A DNA stretch of 64,000 nt from positions 3,596,001 to 3,660,000 of the forward strand of contig JAFREQ010000035.1 of the NCBI GenBank assembly GCA_025331565.1, given 5' to 3'. Under the pieces are notes generated by a model. The model saw only the letters and a list, made by a program, of their open reading frames with translations. It was not told the DNA's origin and ran no database searches. Numbering within the stretch: position 1 is the first letter of the stretch; every line of letters starts with the position of its first letter. This document shows, piece by piece, positions 1-12,191 of this stretch. The position numbers and the translations under genes are program-made. This DNA comes from Holacanthus passer. Taxonomy: Eukaryota; Chordata; Actinopteri; Pomacanthidae.

Positions 1-605
1 GCTATTGTTAGGAAGGGGGCAAGGACGTAGTTCAAGAAAAATGGGCATTAATGTTTCTCCTTCAAAATAGCGATTTTAAAGTGACTCTGAAAGAAATCGT
101 GGGCTTGCAACATGTTGGACATGTCACCAGCTGCTGCACTAATGATGCATTGTGCAAAAATTTAAAATGCAATTAAGTTTTTTTTTTTTAAAGCCATACG
201 TCCTCGCATTATGGCTGGTTGGGGGGAAAAAAAAGATTATAAAACATGTTTCTTGTGTGAGAACCTGTCTCAGTACATTCTGCCTCTGCACAAGCTCCCT
301 TTGTCTGTGGGCCACAGGGTGTTAAATATACTAGTGTGAACTGATGTGAAAGTCTGAGTCAATCAAAAAAAGAAAATTGCCCAATGTGTAACATTATGCA
401 GCTGTTACTACCAGCTGTTAATGGCTGGTGGGTCTTGTAATCCATAACTTTGCACATGTTGTCTTAAAGTGTTGAGCAGTGTAAGAGAAATACATCAGAT
501 CAGAGGACTGAACGTGTAGGCAGATGTTAACACACACACACACATTTACACGCAAGTGCTCGCTTCTCAAACGTGTCTTTCATTTCGGTCTTAATTCTGT
601 CGCAG
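1..605 (+). other. brinp1: 3' end of an upstream brinp1 intron
   Basis: The stretch before the first exon is AT-rich non-coding DNA with T and A runs and a short CA repeat. It ends in a usable acceptor, a pyrimidine-rich tract followed by cgcag at 601-605. I see no gene, RNA or promoter in it. The exons for roughly the first 193 residues of the protein must lie upstream of the window. Confidence 0.8.
530..544. repeat. short (CA)n microsatellite
   Basis: Seven uninterrupted CA units lie about 60 bp upstream of the exon at 606. The array is short and probably of no functional consequence. Confidence 0.9.
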
Positions 606-711
606 GTGACGGAGACACGGACGGGTCCACTGGGATGCAGCAGCTATGACAATCTGGACTCGGTCAGCTCGATCCTTCTGCAGAGCCCCGAGAGCAAGCT
701 TCATCTGCAAG
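606..711 (+). CDS. brinp1: brinp1 coding exon, part of MACPF domain
   Basis: This 106-bp internal exon encodes VTETRTGPLG, then a Cys, a SYDNLDSVSS block and SKLHLQ. The final base starts a Gly codon that is completed in the next exon. The sequence matches BRINP1 in the C-terminal part of the membrane attack complex/perforin (MACPF) domain. Counting back from a 761-residue family length, it is about residues 194-229. The acceptor is cgcag before 606 and the donor is gtaaac from 712. The phase is 0 at the start and 1 at the end. BRINP1 is a neural, secretory-pathway glycoprotein induced by BMP and retinoic acid and reported to restrain cell-cycle entry; that role is family knowledge and is not visible here. 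The reading frame runs open upstream into the intron, so an in-frame ATG there is not a start. Confidence 0.92.
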
Positions 712-3464
712 GTAAACAAAGCCGCCGTGTCGATATTTTTCACGCTGGACATCACCAGGCAGCGGGGTCAAACACCGTTTTTGACCTCTGGAATTAAAGG
801 AGATCTATACTCGTATATGAAATGCTTTTGGTGGACGAGGAAATGTGTTGAATGTCGATGCATGAGATAGATTTTCCCCCTCAAGCTCCTCTGGGGATTA
901 TGATTCGATTAGTTATAGATGCTGTTCTAACACATAAAGTCTCTTAAAGCTAAAACAGAGACGAGATGATTCAGACATGAGAGCAGAAGCTAGCACTCTC
1001 CATGGTACAGTGTATAATTAGACGATGGTGACAAGGTATTTGCCGTACTCATGAATATAAGTGTCAAGTGTTTATTTTTAGTCAGTCAGAATCCGTCTCA
1101 AGAACGTATTCAACATGTAAACACTTAAACCAGGCTTCCTCAACGCTTGAAAGAGAATCTGCTCGCATGTCACTCGCCGATCATACGTCAGCGGATGCAA
1201 ATAGCGACTTTTACTCATTAGCGCTTATGTTCTTTTAAGTGAAAATAGTTCTGTCTTAAACGCCGACACGTAATGATTAGCTTAAAAGGAGGAATCGCTC
1301 GGAGTGACAGTCACCCTGGGGAGGAAGAATGATGAAACGCCGTGTAACCGTGGTCAAGTGTTTGAATACAGTGATTGGTTCTTTGATTTATTCAAGTTTA
1401 CGCAGGTTATTAAAACCGGTTTGAGAATCACAGAAGCTTATTTTCAATCGCACCCCCCCTCCCTTTCAGAGAGGGATCATTACTCGTCCTCCAAAATCAG
1501 AGAGCTAAGTGGTTTGTCAAAGAAACGCTTTTAAGTCCTCCGCTGCCACTTACTCAAAGGACTCTATAGGTTTTGGGAAAAGCTTTATTGTCATGCATCA
1601 AATGTATTAGCCTTGTGCTTTGAAGACTGTTTTTTTTTTTTACCCAATTGATAGATGACAGGCCTGGGAAAGATTCTTTCTTTTGGCTCGATAATAACCC
1701 CCGAAAGAATGGAAAAGCTCTTCCGATTGGTTCCTGGCTTCGAGTTTTGTATTAGGCCAAATTATATTGGTGTGTGTGTTTATGCATTTTGTGTGTGGGC
1801 GATGGGCGAGGGGAGGCGTCGAGCGTTCTCCTGCAAAACACGTTCTTTTAAGAGCAATTATCGTTTCTGCCTTTAATTAGAAAGACAGCCGATGGTGTAA
1901 CTTCTTCAACAATCATCGTGCCCTTCAAAGCAATAGCACTTCACACGGTCCGTGGAGAGGCATGTAGTCAGCGGAGAGCTTTTAAGGTCTACGCCGCTCC
2001 AATATATTTATAATGAGATCCAATCATTTAATTCACCCTACAGTTTTCCTTCTCCGGGTTAGGTGTGACCGTGTTTTGTCCCTCGCTGAACCATACATTC
2101 CTCTCAGATCAAGCCAGCCACACTTATGTTTTTGTCCCCCCCCCTCCACAAGCATATAAAATTGGCACTTCATTCACTCGGGTCACAGGCTCTGGTCCGC
2201 TGTCCATGCTGGTGGGATTAATGCTTCTGATTTATTCTGGAGTTCCCAGGCAATTCAGCCAGCTTCAAAGTAGTGTTAGTTTTTTTTTCAGACTCCACTG
2301 GAAAGTGCAATATAAAGCCATTACATATGATTATGGATCACTGGAGTTCTCTATTCTCGAATGTTGCGCACTCATATTAAGATGCATGAGGCTGTGTATC
2401 GGCCATTTTTCCTGTATGTCAACAAACGGAAAATGTATTAGCATCAACTTTTAAGCCATGTCCAAACACGGCTGAACATTGGTTTGGTCAGGCATTGCTA
2501 TGCAGATGTTAAAGTGTTGACAGATACTTTCTTGTTCTTCAGGTAGTTTGCTCTGGCGGTAGATGTGGATGTCTGGTCGCACATTGCTAAATAGCTGTTG
2601 GGACATTTCCAGATATGTTAGATTGACGCTGTGGTGCTTCCTGCAGCCACTAGGGCGGCAATACGTTGTTGCCACAGTTTAGTGCATTGTCAGGTGGTTG
2701 CCTCCGTCTTCTCTGTGATTGCTCAGGTAGGTATTGTATGGTTAGAAAAATACATCCCTCCACAACATAAAGGTATAAAGCACCATTTCAGCAGCAAGAG
2801 TTTAACTGTTAACTGTTTTTCCTGTATCTGTTTGCACATGGAATAATTGGATATGTTAAAAATTGCAAGTTAATGCTTGAGCCATTTGGAACAACTTGAA
2901 CCTCACAGTGATCCCAAAGCAGCTTGATCTCCTTTCATTCAGACGAAACACAGATTCGCTGCATCCCTTGGCTGGTCTTTACAGTCATTGCCCAAAAAAA
3001 TAACAGCTTTGACAGCACCGTCCTGTTCTTTGACAACGTGCCATAAATGAACTTCACAAACTCTCCCTTGAGGAGGAAGACACTGGCCGGGCCCAGGATT
3101 GCTCAGCACATCTATTGAACACCCTCCATGTGTCTAATTTTCAAATGCCCGTTGACCTTTTACCAGGCAATTAGCTAAAATGCAAACTTTTGGCATTTAA
3201 ACTGCGGGGAGGAGTCACATCTGGCCAACGTGGAAGATCACGGATCACTGGCAGCACTATCTAATATGCAAAAAAATGTACATCATGCAGCATTTTAGTT
3301 GAAATAGAACTTTTGATTTTACGATAATCTCTGAGAACAATATTGTTTGAGACAAATTACAACAAAGTAGATGTACCTCCAAAGATACATGGACATGTAT
3401 CTACCGCTGATCTGTTTATTCTTACTCTTACATTTTTGAGTGTTTGGTGGGTTCGATCAATAAA

Positions 3465-4745
3465 GAACTGACGGGAAATGCGCACCTATCCACGTGAGGT
3501 AATGGCTCACAGGTAGGCATCAAAGGAAGGAGGAGAGAGCTGCACACTTTAAACTTAAGTGATTTTATTTTTAACTCTTCTACACAGCTTCTGAGTGACA
3601 CAGCGTGCAGGACAGGTGCCTTCAACATTGTGAGCACTTTCTCCACATCGATGAGGAAAGATAAAAAAGACCTGCACATCCCAATACCCAATAGGATGGT
3701 TGCTGGATCAAAAAATTACTGCAGAGTTGAAACAAATAGATCCAATAAGAGAAAGATCAGCAGCATTAAAATCCTTCTTAGTGTGCAGATCTGTTTATTT
3801 CAACTCAAATCAATGAGCTCACAAGGCAACCAGCTTGAACATAGACATGGAGTCCATAGTAATATTATTCCAACATCCATATGTCCACATGTTAAGAATC
3901 AGCTAATTCAATTAGATTATGTCTAAGGTTCATTTCTTTTCATTCCTTTGTCAAGTTAATGCTTGGATGTGTTTCAACTTCTTATTTTTTTCATTTATTT
4001 TACTTCTTCTTGCAATGTGGACACTAAGAGGTTGGAGGCAATTCGGGGGTTTTTTCAGATAAACTGAAGAATTAAGTTTTCCTTTATGACAAATGCAAAG
4101 TGCAAATTCTCCTACTTCTTTAACTGATTTTCAAAAAAAAACCCATTGGGTTATCTGAAAAACATATCATCTGAAATCTAGATACATAATTTCCACAGGA
4201 CAGCAGCAACATGTCACCCAGACGATTTGTAGTTTTGATCACGAGAAGGAAAAATGTTGATTCGCAGCATTTGAAATAACAAGATTGCATCTAGCTGTAA
4301 AAGTGCATCTCTGTCGTCTTCGCTCCGCTGAGTGAAACCATTTGTGACATAAAGCACAAAAGAAAATCTGTGCTCACAAAATTGGTCCAAAAGCTCCAAT
4401 TTTTTCTCCCGCTCATTTATCAGGACAGGGGAAATAATGCAGTACAAATATTTCAGCTTTCAGCCAGAGGCTCCTTCAGCGAGCTCTCTTGCTGCAGAAG
4501 GCCTCTGGCCACTTTGTCAAATGAATCTGAACTAAAATATTCACTGGCTAACAAAAATTAGAGAGATAAGCCAATATAGCTGGAGCGCTGCCTATTGCTG
4601 GCTGAGTGAGAATAACAAAGTATGAATGTAGTCTGACTGACTGCCAGATGTCTGAATCACTACCAGGGAGGGAAGGCAGAGATGGCAAACACGTTTTGAA
4701 TTCTACTTTTAGAAAGTGTAGCTGCAGAACCACACACTTGTTTGA
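3465..4745. repeat. Unit 1 of a diverged local tandem duplication
   Basis: Segments 3465-3912 and 4596-4740 align with the second unit at 4755-5189 and 5345-5465. Shared landmarks are CTCACAGGTAG, TCGATGAGGAAAGAT, CCAATAGGATGGT, an inverted repeat, AGCTCACAAGGCAA, and (in the second segment) TTTTGAATTCTACTTT. About 650 bp (3925-4590) is present only in this unit. The unit has no coding signature and I do not recognise it as a named repeat family. Confidence 0.75.
3724..3806. repeat. Imperfect inverted repeat within duplication unit 1
   Basis: The left arm (3724-3743) is complementary to the right arm (3788-3806) apart from about two or three mismatches. The spacer is about 44 nt. It is the homolog of the perfect inverted repeat at 5013-5095. 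Confidence 0.8.
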
Positions 4746-4754
4746 AATCAATTA

Positions 4755-5466
4755 AGAAGTGTAAGGAATTGCAGACCTGTTCACATGAGGCTCACAGGTA
4801 GACGTTAACCCATAAGAACCCACGGTGACACAGGTGTAACCAACACTTTGAATGCCCTACACTCTTCCTTACACAGCTTTATGCTTGACCTTAACTCATG
4901 AAGTCCCTAAGCGACGTATACTGACCAGATCGATGAGGAAAGATGAAAAAAATGAAACGCAAATCCCACTGACCAATAGGATGGTCACTGGATCAAATAA
5001 GTATATAGCATAGAGTTGAAACAAATAGATCCGAGAAGAGAAAGATCACTAGCATTAACATCCTCCTTGGTGTGCGGATCTATTTGTTTCAACTCAAATC
5101 AATTAGCTCACAAGGCAATCAGCACGAACATAGACATAGTAATATTATTCTTACGTCCATTTGTCCACGTTAAGAATCAGCTCATTCAAAAACAACTGGA
5201 TGCATATGTTAAAATCAGGCAATATGTCTGCAATAGGATGGTTGCTGGGTCAAAGAAGTATAAAGCAGAGTTTATACAAATAGGAGAGATTTCCTCGAAA
5301 TGTCACAAGCATTCAAATCCTTGAAACACAATACGCTTTCAAACACTGGCTGAGTGAAGCAGGAAGTGTAGTCTGACCGGCTACCCGCTGTCTAAATCAC
5401 CACCAGCGAGGGAATGAAGAGATTTTGAATTCTACTTTCAGAAGGTGTAATTGCAGAATCACGTAC
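4755..5466. repeat. Unit 2 of the local tandem duplication
   Basis: This is the second, shorter copy of the unit at 3465-4745, in the same orientation. An extra partial copy of the central block (AATAGGATGGTTGCTGG, then AGTATAAAGCAGAG) occurs at 5225-5330, so more than one duplication step took place. It is non-coding. Confidence 0.75.
5013..5095. repeat. Perfect 21-bp inverted repeat within duplication unit 2
   Basis: Positions 5013-5033 are the exact reverse complement of 5075-5095, with a 41-nt spacer. The core of the arm is GTTGAAACAAATAGATCC. The arms are more perfect here than in unit 1. The structure could be the remnant of a small hairpin-forming element, but I see no target duplication. 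Confidence 0.9.
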
Positions 5467-8400
5467 CTCGCTGTTGCTTTTTCTTTTGGCGCGATTCAGT
5501 CAATATGTCACAACGATGCGCGTGATCCGCCGTCCTGCCGGAGCCATTTCTGGCAAGCTAACATGAGCAATATGTACTTTCGTCGCTAATTTTTCTATGA
5601 GTGATTCGAAAATTGGAAACCTTTTGTTCACCATGTTGTTTTATCCATCCCTCACTCAGTTGTCTTTTCTGCTTCTTCATTTTCTCTTCATTTTATTGCT
5701 GTCATTTGTCACTGTTTATTTCTGCTGTTCATCAATCCAAACATTTTTTTCTTTTCTTTTTCATGTTTTTCATTTAGTCACTCGCCGTCTCTAAAGCATG
5801 ATTTCACTCAGCGCAGACAGGTGATCCATATTTTGGACACTCAAACATATCTTTAATGAATTCTTAAATCCAATGCTACTGCACTCTCTCCATCTTTTAG
5901 AAATGAATAAACTTATAAAAACCCTAATCTAGAGTAGCTATTTTAATTGCTTATGAATTAAATAAGGGGATCATATTAGTATGCAGCACCATGTGAGTTA
6001 CAACAAGGATGCAGTAATAGAAAACCCACTCCATTTCATTCTTCTAATTAAACTTTTAATCATGCCGTTTTCTCCCCCACTTTTATTTTTTCACTCCGAA
6101 CCTCAGCACTTTATCTACCTCAAGGCGGACGTAAGCGTAGCTGCAAAACTTTGTTCCAAAATATGCACAAGAAAATGATTACAAACCTGTAGCCAAACAT
6201 TTTTTTTTTTTTTTTTTGCTGCTTTTTGAGGGATTTGCTTTGGTGGAATTAGCTTTAAAATGCTGTTCTGGTTTAAATTAACAGGCGAGAAAGAAGCAAG
6301 CTGGCGAGTTTTAGTTGTGGTCAAATTTCTCCTGGAGACACTTTGGACTGTTTTCTCCCAAAATAACTGAATTTTCAAAAGGGGACGTTTTACTCCCCAC
6401 TCTCCTTCTCACCCCCGTGGTCGGCTCTTTGTGAGCCGGCGGGCCTGCGAGCCGCAGATAACACAATGCGGATATGACACTCTGCGGTTATTCCTCCTGC
6501 TTTCACTTAGATTCAGATTAGGATGCTGTAGTGGACTCTGACATCAAGGGAGCTACCTATCAAAGCCTAAACTCGCTCCTCTTCTCTCCCGCAGTTTTTT
6601 TTTGCTTTGTAAAATGTTTGGCAAATTAACCAACACCTTCGTCTTTCTTTCCCCCCTGACAATCATCAGAATTGGAGATAGCACAGTTTTTTTGACATTA
6701 GATTTCATGCATGCAACACTTTGATCTGTCAAATGTGAAACTTTGCGTTGCTTAACACTTAATATAGCTGTTAAGGGGTTTGGTTTTACTGTATTTAGCA
6801 CCATTGGTGGCTAAATACAGTACAAGAGGGCATCATGATGTGTTATTAGCAGAGACTATTTGTGGACATGCAGGAGGAACTCATTGATCCTCTGTCGCCT
6901 AACAAGAATTACAGTATAACCTTGCACCGGTTGATGTCTCTGAACATGATATAATCGACTTAATTTGAATTATGAATGACAAACTGTGCCAAAAGCATAT
7001 TCTGCACATGTAGCCAAAAACATAAACGTTAACCCACTCTTGAATTTTTAATGCATCCAGTGATTCATAGACTTTTCTTTAAAGAACTGCGGTTTGTTTA
7101 TTTTCTCAAGTTCAGCGTGAATGAAAGATCCACATTATTTAGCTTTACTGCAATTGGGATTTAAATACACTTTTCTTCTCCCACGTTAATTTGCTCTCTG
7201 TGTGTTTGTCCTTTCTCCAGGCTAAAGCTTAGAAACCTGACGATATTGGTTTTGGCTGGATTCTCGCTCTCTGCTTCCACTGGGACACAAAAGTAAAAAA
7301 AAAAAAAAAAAACTTTATTGAGGGGTGAGAATTAGCAAAGAGGGAATTAACATGTGGTAGTTAAATGGTCAGGATTTTCATTGCTTACTTAAAAGTCTCA
7401 TTATACAATATGTTTCAGGTGGTAGAGAGAAAGTAGTCACATTTTTAATTTCGTTTAATATCCTAATTCCCTGCCATCTGTTGGTATTTATAATTGATTA
7501 CCTCGTTTGAATTGCTGGTATTTTCCTTTTTAAATAGCAAACCAGCAGGGACTTTAAGTATATTAGGCAGGAGATTGGAATATTGTTGGTGTAATTTGAT
7601 GTGCAACACAAACAGAGAAAAACATACTTGGGGTTGAAAATAGCAAATTGGTTACATATATTAACAGGGCCAAAGAAAGATAAAAGGCCCTGGAACCTCC
7701 ACAAGCCATTACCTTGCAAGGACCCATTCGCCTCCAATATGGCTGTCATAAATTAGCACCAAAACAAAAGCAAACTAATTTGCTCCTTTCAGTCGCCCAC
7801 CGCACGCTTTCCCTCTCTTCTCTTTTCTCCGGTTTCCTCAACAGCCTATCTTGGAAGAGCCATGAGCCTATCTCGGAAGATTTATGAATATGTTAGAATA
7901 GCCTGAGCCAACAGTTTTCAAAGTGGTGAAGTGAAAATAAATTAAACCGGCCCTGTAGGCAAGTCGTGCGGAGAGTGATGAATTAGATACTCATTTCTCC
8001 GTCGCTCGATGCCTGTCCCTCTTTTCAAGTGAAAGCGCTGCAAACACTATGGGGAAGACAAACAAACATACAAATCAATTAAGTTGTTTTTGATGACAGA
8101 CTTGTTGAAAAATTGATTTGGGCGCTAAAGTATATCAGTAAACACAATGTCTTTGGTTACCAGAGAATAATTTACTGAAGGGAAAATCTTTGGTGCACAA
8201 CATGGAGAGCAAATGTTGGACAAGCACAAGTTTTCATCTCCTCAGTTGTGCCGCATCTTTCTTTATACGCCAGATGAAACATAAGCTTTAACTGTTTATC
8301 TTTTAATTTCTGATTCCTGGATAGACTGAAAAACAAACTATATTTATTTGATGATACTAATTGCACATATTGAAAGATCATCCTAAGTTATTTTCATTTA

Positions 8401-11400
8401 GGAATCCTGGATTGTCACTGATGGTCTGAGGTATGGACCCACCTCTCGGACAGGCTGTTTCCTTTACGACCACAGGTCCTTTTCGCCCAGAGAACTGATA
8501 ACGCAGGATCATTTCCATCAAGATGGATGGCCGCGCACATTTTTTTTCACTTCTCCCTAACATGGCGAAACCCCTGGTACCTGATGAAATCTTTCCATGT
8601 TGACCCAGAGGTCAGCTTTCAATTGGAAGTGGTCAATCAAGAGCGAGTTTCCATTTGGACCAGCATGACCATAAATCTCCTTTTTTTTTTTCTCCCCCTT
8701 GCTCGGCCTTGCCAGCTGCAGGCTGCCATTTCAGCAAGTGCCATGGTTTTCCACTCAGTCTTTTTTCTCTCTCTCTCTCTGACAGACTGAGTTTCATCTA
8801 TTGATTGGGGGTTTCTTGACTTTATTCCTCTCTTGTATTTAGAAGGGCTCTTGCAGTACTGAACGATTTTTAACAAATACTGCTTTGCTTTAACTGTGGG
8901 TTATATTGTGTGCATGCAATAAGGTGATGTATGCACAAAGGTGTATGCACAAACACATTATAACTAATATTATAACAAATATTAAAAAGTCATACATTTA
9001 CCACTGAATAAATGATTTACAGTAGACTCACAAACTTTACTTAAATTTTGAAAAGCAGTTAAAATCATGACGTGTTTACGTGGCCCATAAGTTGAGGCAC
9101 ACTCTTAAAATGGCAAAGCATCTTACCACACACACCTCTTGAAAGGCTGAAGATTTATAGAACAAAATAAGCAACCCACAAAAGCTTGTGCACTCTGTGC
9201 TAATTTTCGGTAACTCCACAACAGTTGTGTTGGTGAATCAGCAGATTTTTCAAAGTGCAAAGCGATGCAAACAGATTAGCATTATTTCCGTATTTATGGT
9301 TGTTGGATGTAATTTCTGTGATAAATCTGGGCTTTTTGATCTGAGACGTGTGTACAGCACGTGTTGACACTTTGAGGGCAGTTGTATCTTTTATAGCTGA
9401 AATGGAAATGTCAGAGCTTGTCATATGTCTCTCCTCCCCCCCCTCTCCAGGGTTCTTGTAAAACATGTGATTTCTGCAAGAGCCTGCAACGGGTGTGTGC
9501 ACGCGTTCGCACGACGAGCCCGCGCGGTTTTTTTTTCTGTGTGAGTGCGTGCACGCAAATGTGCGGAGCTCGTACAAATATCTCACCAGCCGAGGCCCTC
9601 CTGCTACTGCTGTGCGGGGACACGTGGCAGCACATGACGGAACAGCTTGAGCGGTGCTGCCGAAGTGCACCGGCAGCCAACAGCAACCACATCACATATC
9701 CTGAAATGCAGCTAATGCTCAGTGTGTTTGAGAGTATTCTGCAAACAAAATTGCTGCCTTCAACACTTTGAGGGCATTATTCCTAAAAACTGCATTGGCT
9801 CTACTCTGATCTCTCACGCACAGGAATAGGAGAAGTAATCACTAACTTTTACTCGGACTCAACTTGTGTGTCTGAGTCCAGCGTGCAGCACAACTGGCAG
9901 CACCATGGAGAGCTCATCTACCTCTCCAGACTGCCTCTCCTCCTCAATCCAGCAATTGCTTCAACATGCAATTTCAGCAATTCCCCTTTTTCCAGGAGGC
10001 AGGAGCGGCAAAGCCCTGAATGCCAAGACCAGTTTTATATGTAATTTATGCTTTTACAGTGATTACTGCACCTGCATCCTCCCCTTGCTTTTTGTGTTAA
10101 CAATACGAACAAGAGGGTTTCTGCAAAGCTAACACTATGGATATTGTGTGAAACGCATTGTGTTTTCCCAAGTCTTTCTGTTCAGCACAGATAGACCTGG
10201 GTGTATCACTTATGCATATTCAGGCACTTGTATGTTAATATGTTCTAGGAAATGGGATTTGCCACGTCCCTTTTGTTTTTGCTGTTTCAAATATGTGCAT
10301 GTCTAAGCATCAGCGTACCAAAAAAAAAAAAAAAAATCCAAAAACCCACAACAGAGCATTCAAGGAAGAAAAAAAAAACATTTTTTGTTCTGGTCATGAA
10401 AGTATGTTTGAGATGGAAATGCTGATTGAATTGTCCCTATCAGTTATTCCTACACACAAAAAACTTAAACAACAGCTAAATTTCGAGTCCTAGCTGAATA
10501 ACAGACTGCTGCCTTGGAGTGTGCCGAGAACACTTATGATAATCTGCGATAATCTACTCAGCACAGACATAGCAACACATTATCCATTTGAATGCTAAGT
10601 ACACCTCTTTCATAACTTTAAAAAATGCTAACATATTCTGAGAGCTGAGAGTAGCTGCAGTGGAACATGTTATCCTCTGTCAGGCCCAACGCACACACTG
10701 TCAGAGACCTAAAGCGCTTTATGTAAAGAAATGAAAAGTGGATAAATAGCTACTTACGCTGCACCTTTACCTCTTAGTTGTGGAAGAGGAACTCTCGTGT
10801 GAAATGGGCCGAGTCAGCAAATCTTCAAGCTATAGGCCCCCTCGGTCTGGAGTATCTAAGGATCAGCGAGGCGGGCTGGGGGTAGGCCTGGACCGAAGAG
10901 AAACAGGCAATCTTCCAGTTCAGAGGTCTTTGGTTTTGTATCATGGCTGCAACGATAACCTCCAATGGTAATTTAATGCCCCCATTGAAGTAATGCACTT
11001 TATTGCACCACTGGATTAAGTAATGATTATTTTGCGAAATTGCGGCCACACAATGGTCAATTAATCTTTAATGAAACTGTAACTTATGAGGCAGAGCGTG
11101 GCATTGCAATAAGCAGGCGACTGCTTGCCAAGGCAGTTACAAGCCTCAGTTGCGGCCTACACTCCCCATCTATCACCATGTAAAAATAGAGCACTCTGGA
11201 AAGAGACATAATGAAAAGGCAAAGTCACAGTTGCAGCGAGTCTCCATTTTTAGCATTCATGGAATGTTTGCGGGCCTATATCCTCCGACGTACGTGAGGG
11301 AAATATATGAGCCTCTGATGTATGCAATGAGATTAACTGCCATTTTGAGGTGCTATTTATTTAGAGCAAGCCAGGCATAGGGGTTGCAGGGAATTATGTG

Positions 11401-11821
11401 CACTGACAGAGCATGAAGTTGGAGGTTATCAAATGGCTGCACGGGAATTCCAATATGCACCTATTCATTTTATCGGCAGCTCTTTAATGATGGTAAGTGT
11501 AACTCCCTACTCCGATATCTAGTGTTTTCCTCAACAAATACCTGCCTGAGAGCCACAATAAACTGTAGCTTTATAGTCCAATCATTCTCAATGTTTTCAC
11601 ATGTTACCGCACTAACACAGCGAAGCGACGAAAGTCACAAAGATAAATGTTTTTACTCTGATTAGTTTCTCATTTCATTTTTGGCCCGAGGACTCCAATT
11701 CTCTTACTCATTCCCCCACTGCACTAACAAATGTTGATGGATTTACTTTTGCTGCATGACATCATTTCTACGCTGGAGTGGGAGGACAAGACATCAAATT
11801 TCCAATACCTGGCTACGTGCT

Positions 11822-12075
11822 CGGTGGGAGAATGTAGAGGAGAGCAGAAGGTGAAGAAGCAGGAATGAGGAGAGCGATTGATGGAGTGAACGAGAGCCAA
11901 AGGATGATGGGGGACGAGTCAAGGGGCATGTGCATGAGTGTTGCGGGAGTAGGAGTGAGTGTAATGAAGTAAGACAGAGGAGATGTGTTCGGAGACGGAG
12001 TAAGAGGTAGAGAGAAAGGGAGGCATGGAAGGAGAAGGGACAGCGAGGAGAGAGTGGAAAACAAGAGATTGCAAG
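11822..12075. repeat. Purine-rich (GA-rich) low-complexity tract
   Basis: About 250 bp on the + strand are dominated by G and A in irregular GGAG, GAGAG and AAGG words. This produces several long Ser/Leu/Pro-rich frames on the minus strand that are composition artefacts. It is an imperfect polypurine tract, not a simple repeat of one unit. Confidence 0.8.
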
Positions 12076-12162
12076 AGTGATAGTGCTGAGCTGAATGTCA
12101 GCATCCCGAATGGTTCCTTGTGCAATCTCCCGGTAGCAACACATTGATATCAGAAGAAGAGA

Positions 12163-12191
12163 GTGTGTGTCTGTGTGTGTGTGTGTGTGTT
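12163..12191. repeat. (GT)n microsatellite
   Basis: A GT array with one interruption lies just downstream of the purine-rich tract. Confidence 0.95.

Noticed and set aside
2065..2454. 129-codon + strand frame
   Set aside because: No signal peptide, domain or splice support; a chance frame in unique intron sequence.
3451..3461. GGTTCGATCAA as a possible polymerase III B box or tRNA relic
   Set aside because: No A box at the proper distance and no cloverleaf; the match is incomplete.
9200..9771. Long overlapping frames on both strands (up to 156 codons on the minus strand)
   Set aside because: No recognisable domain and conflicting strands within one GC-richer patch; no family resemblance or splice context.
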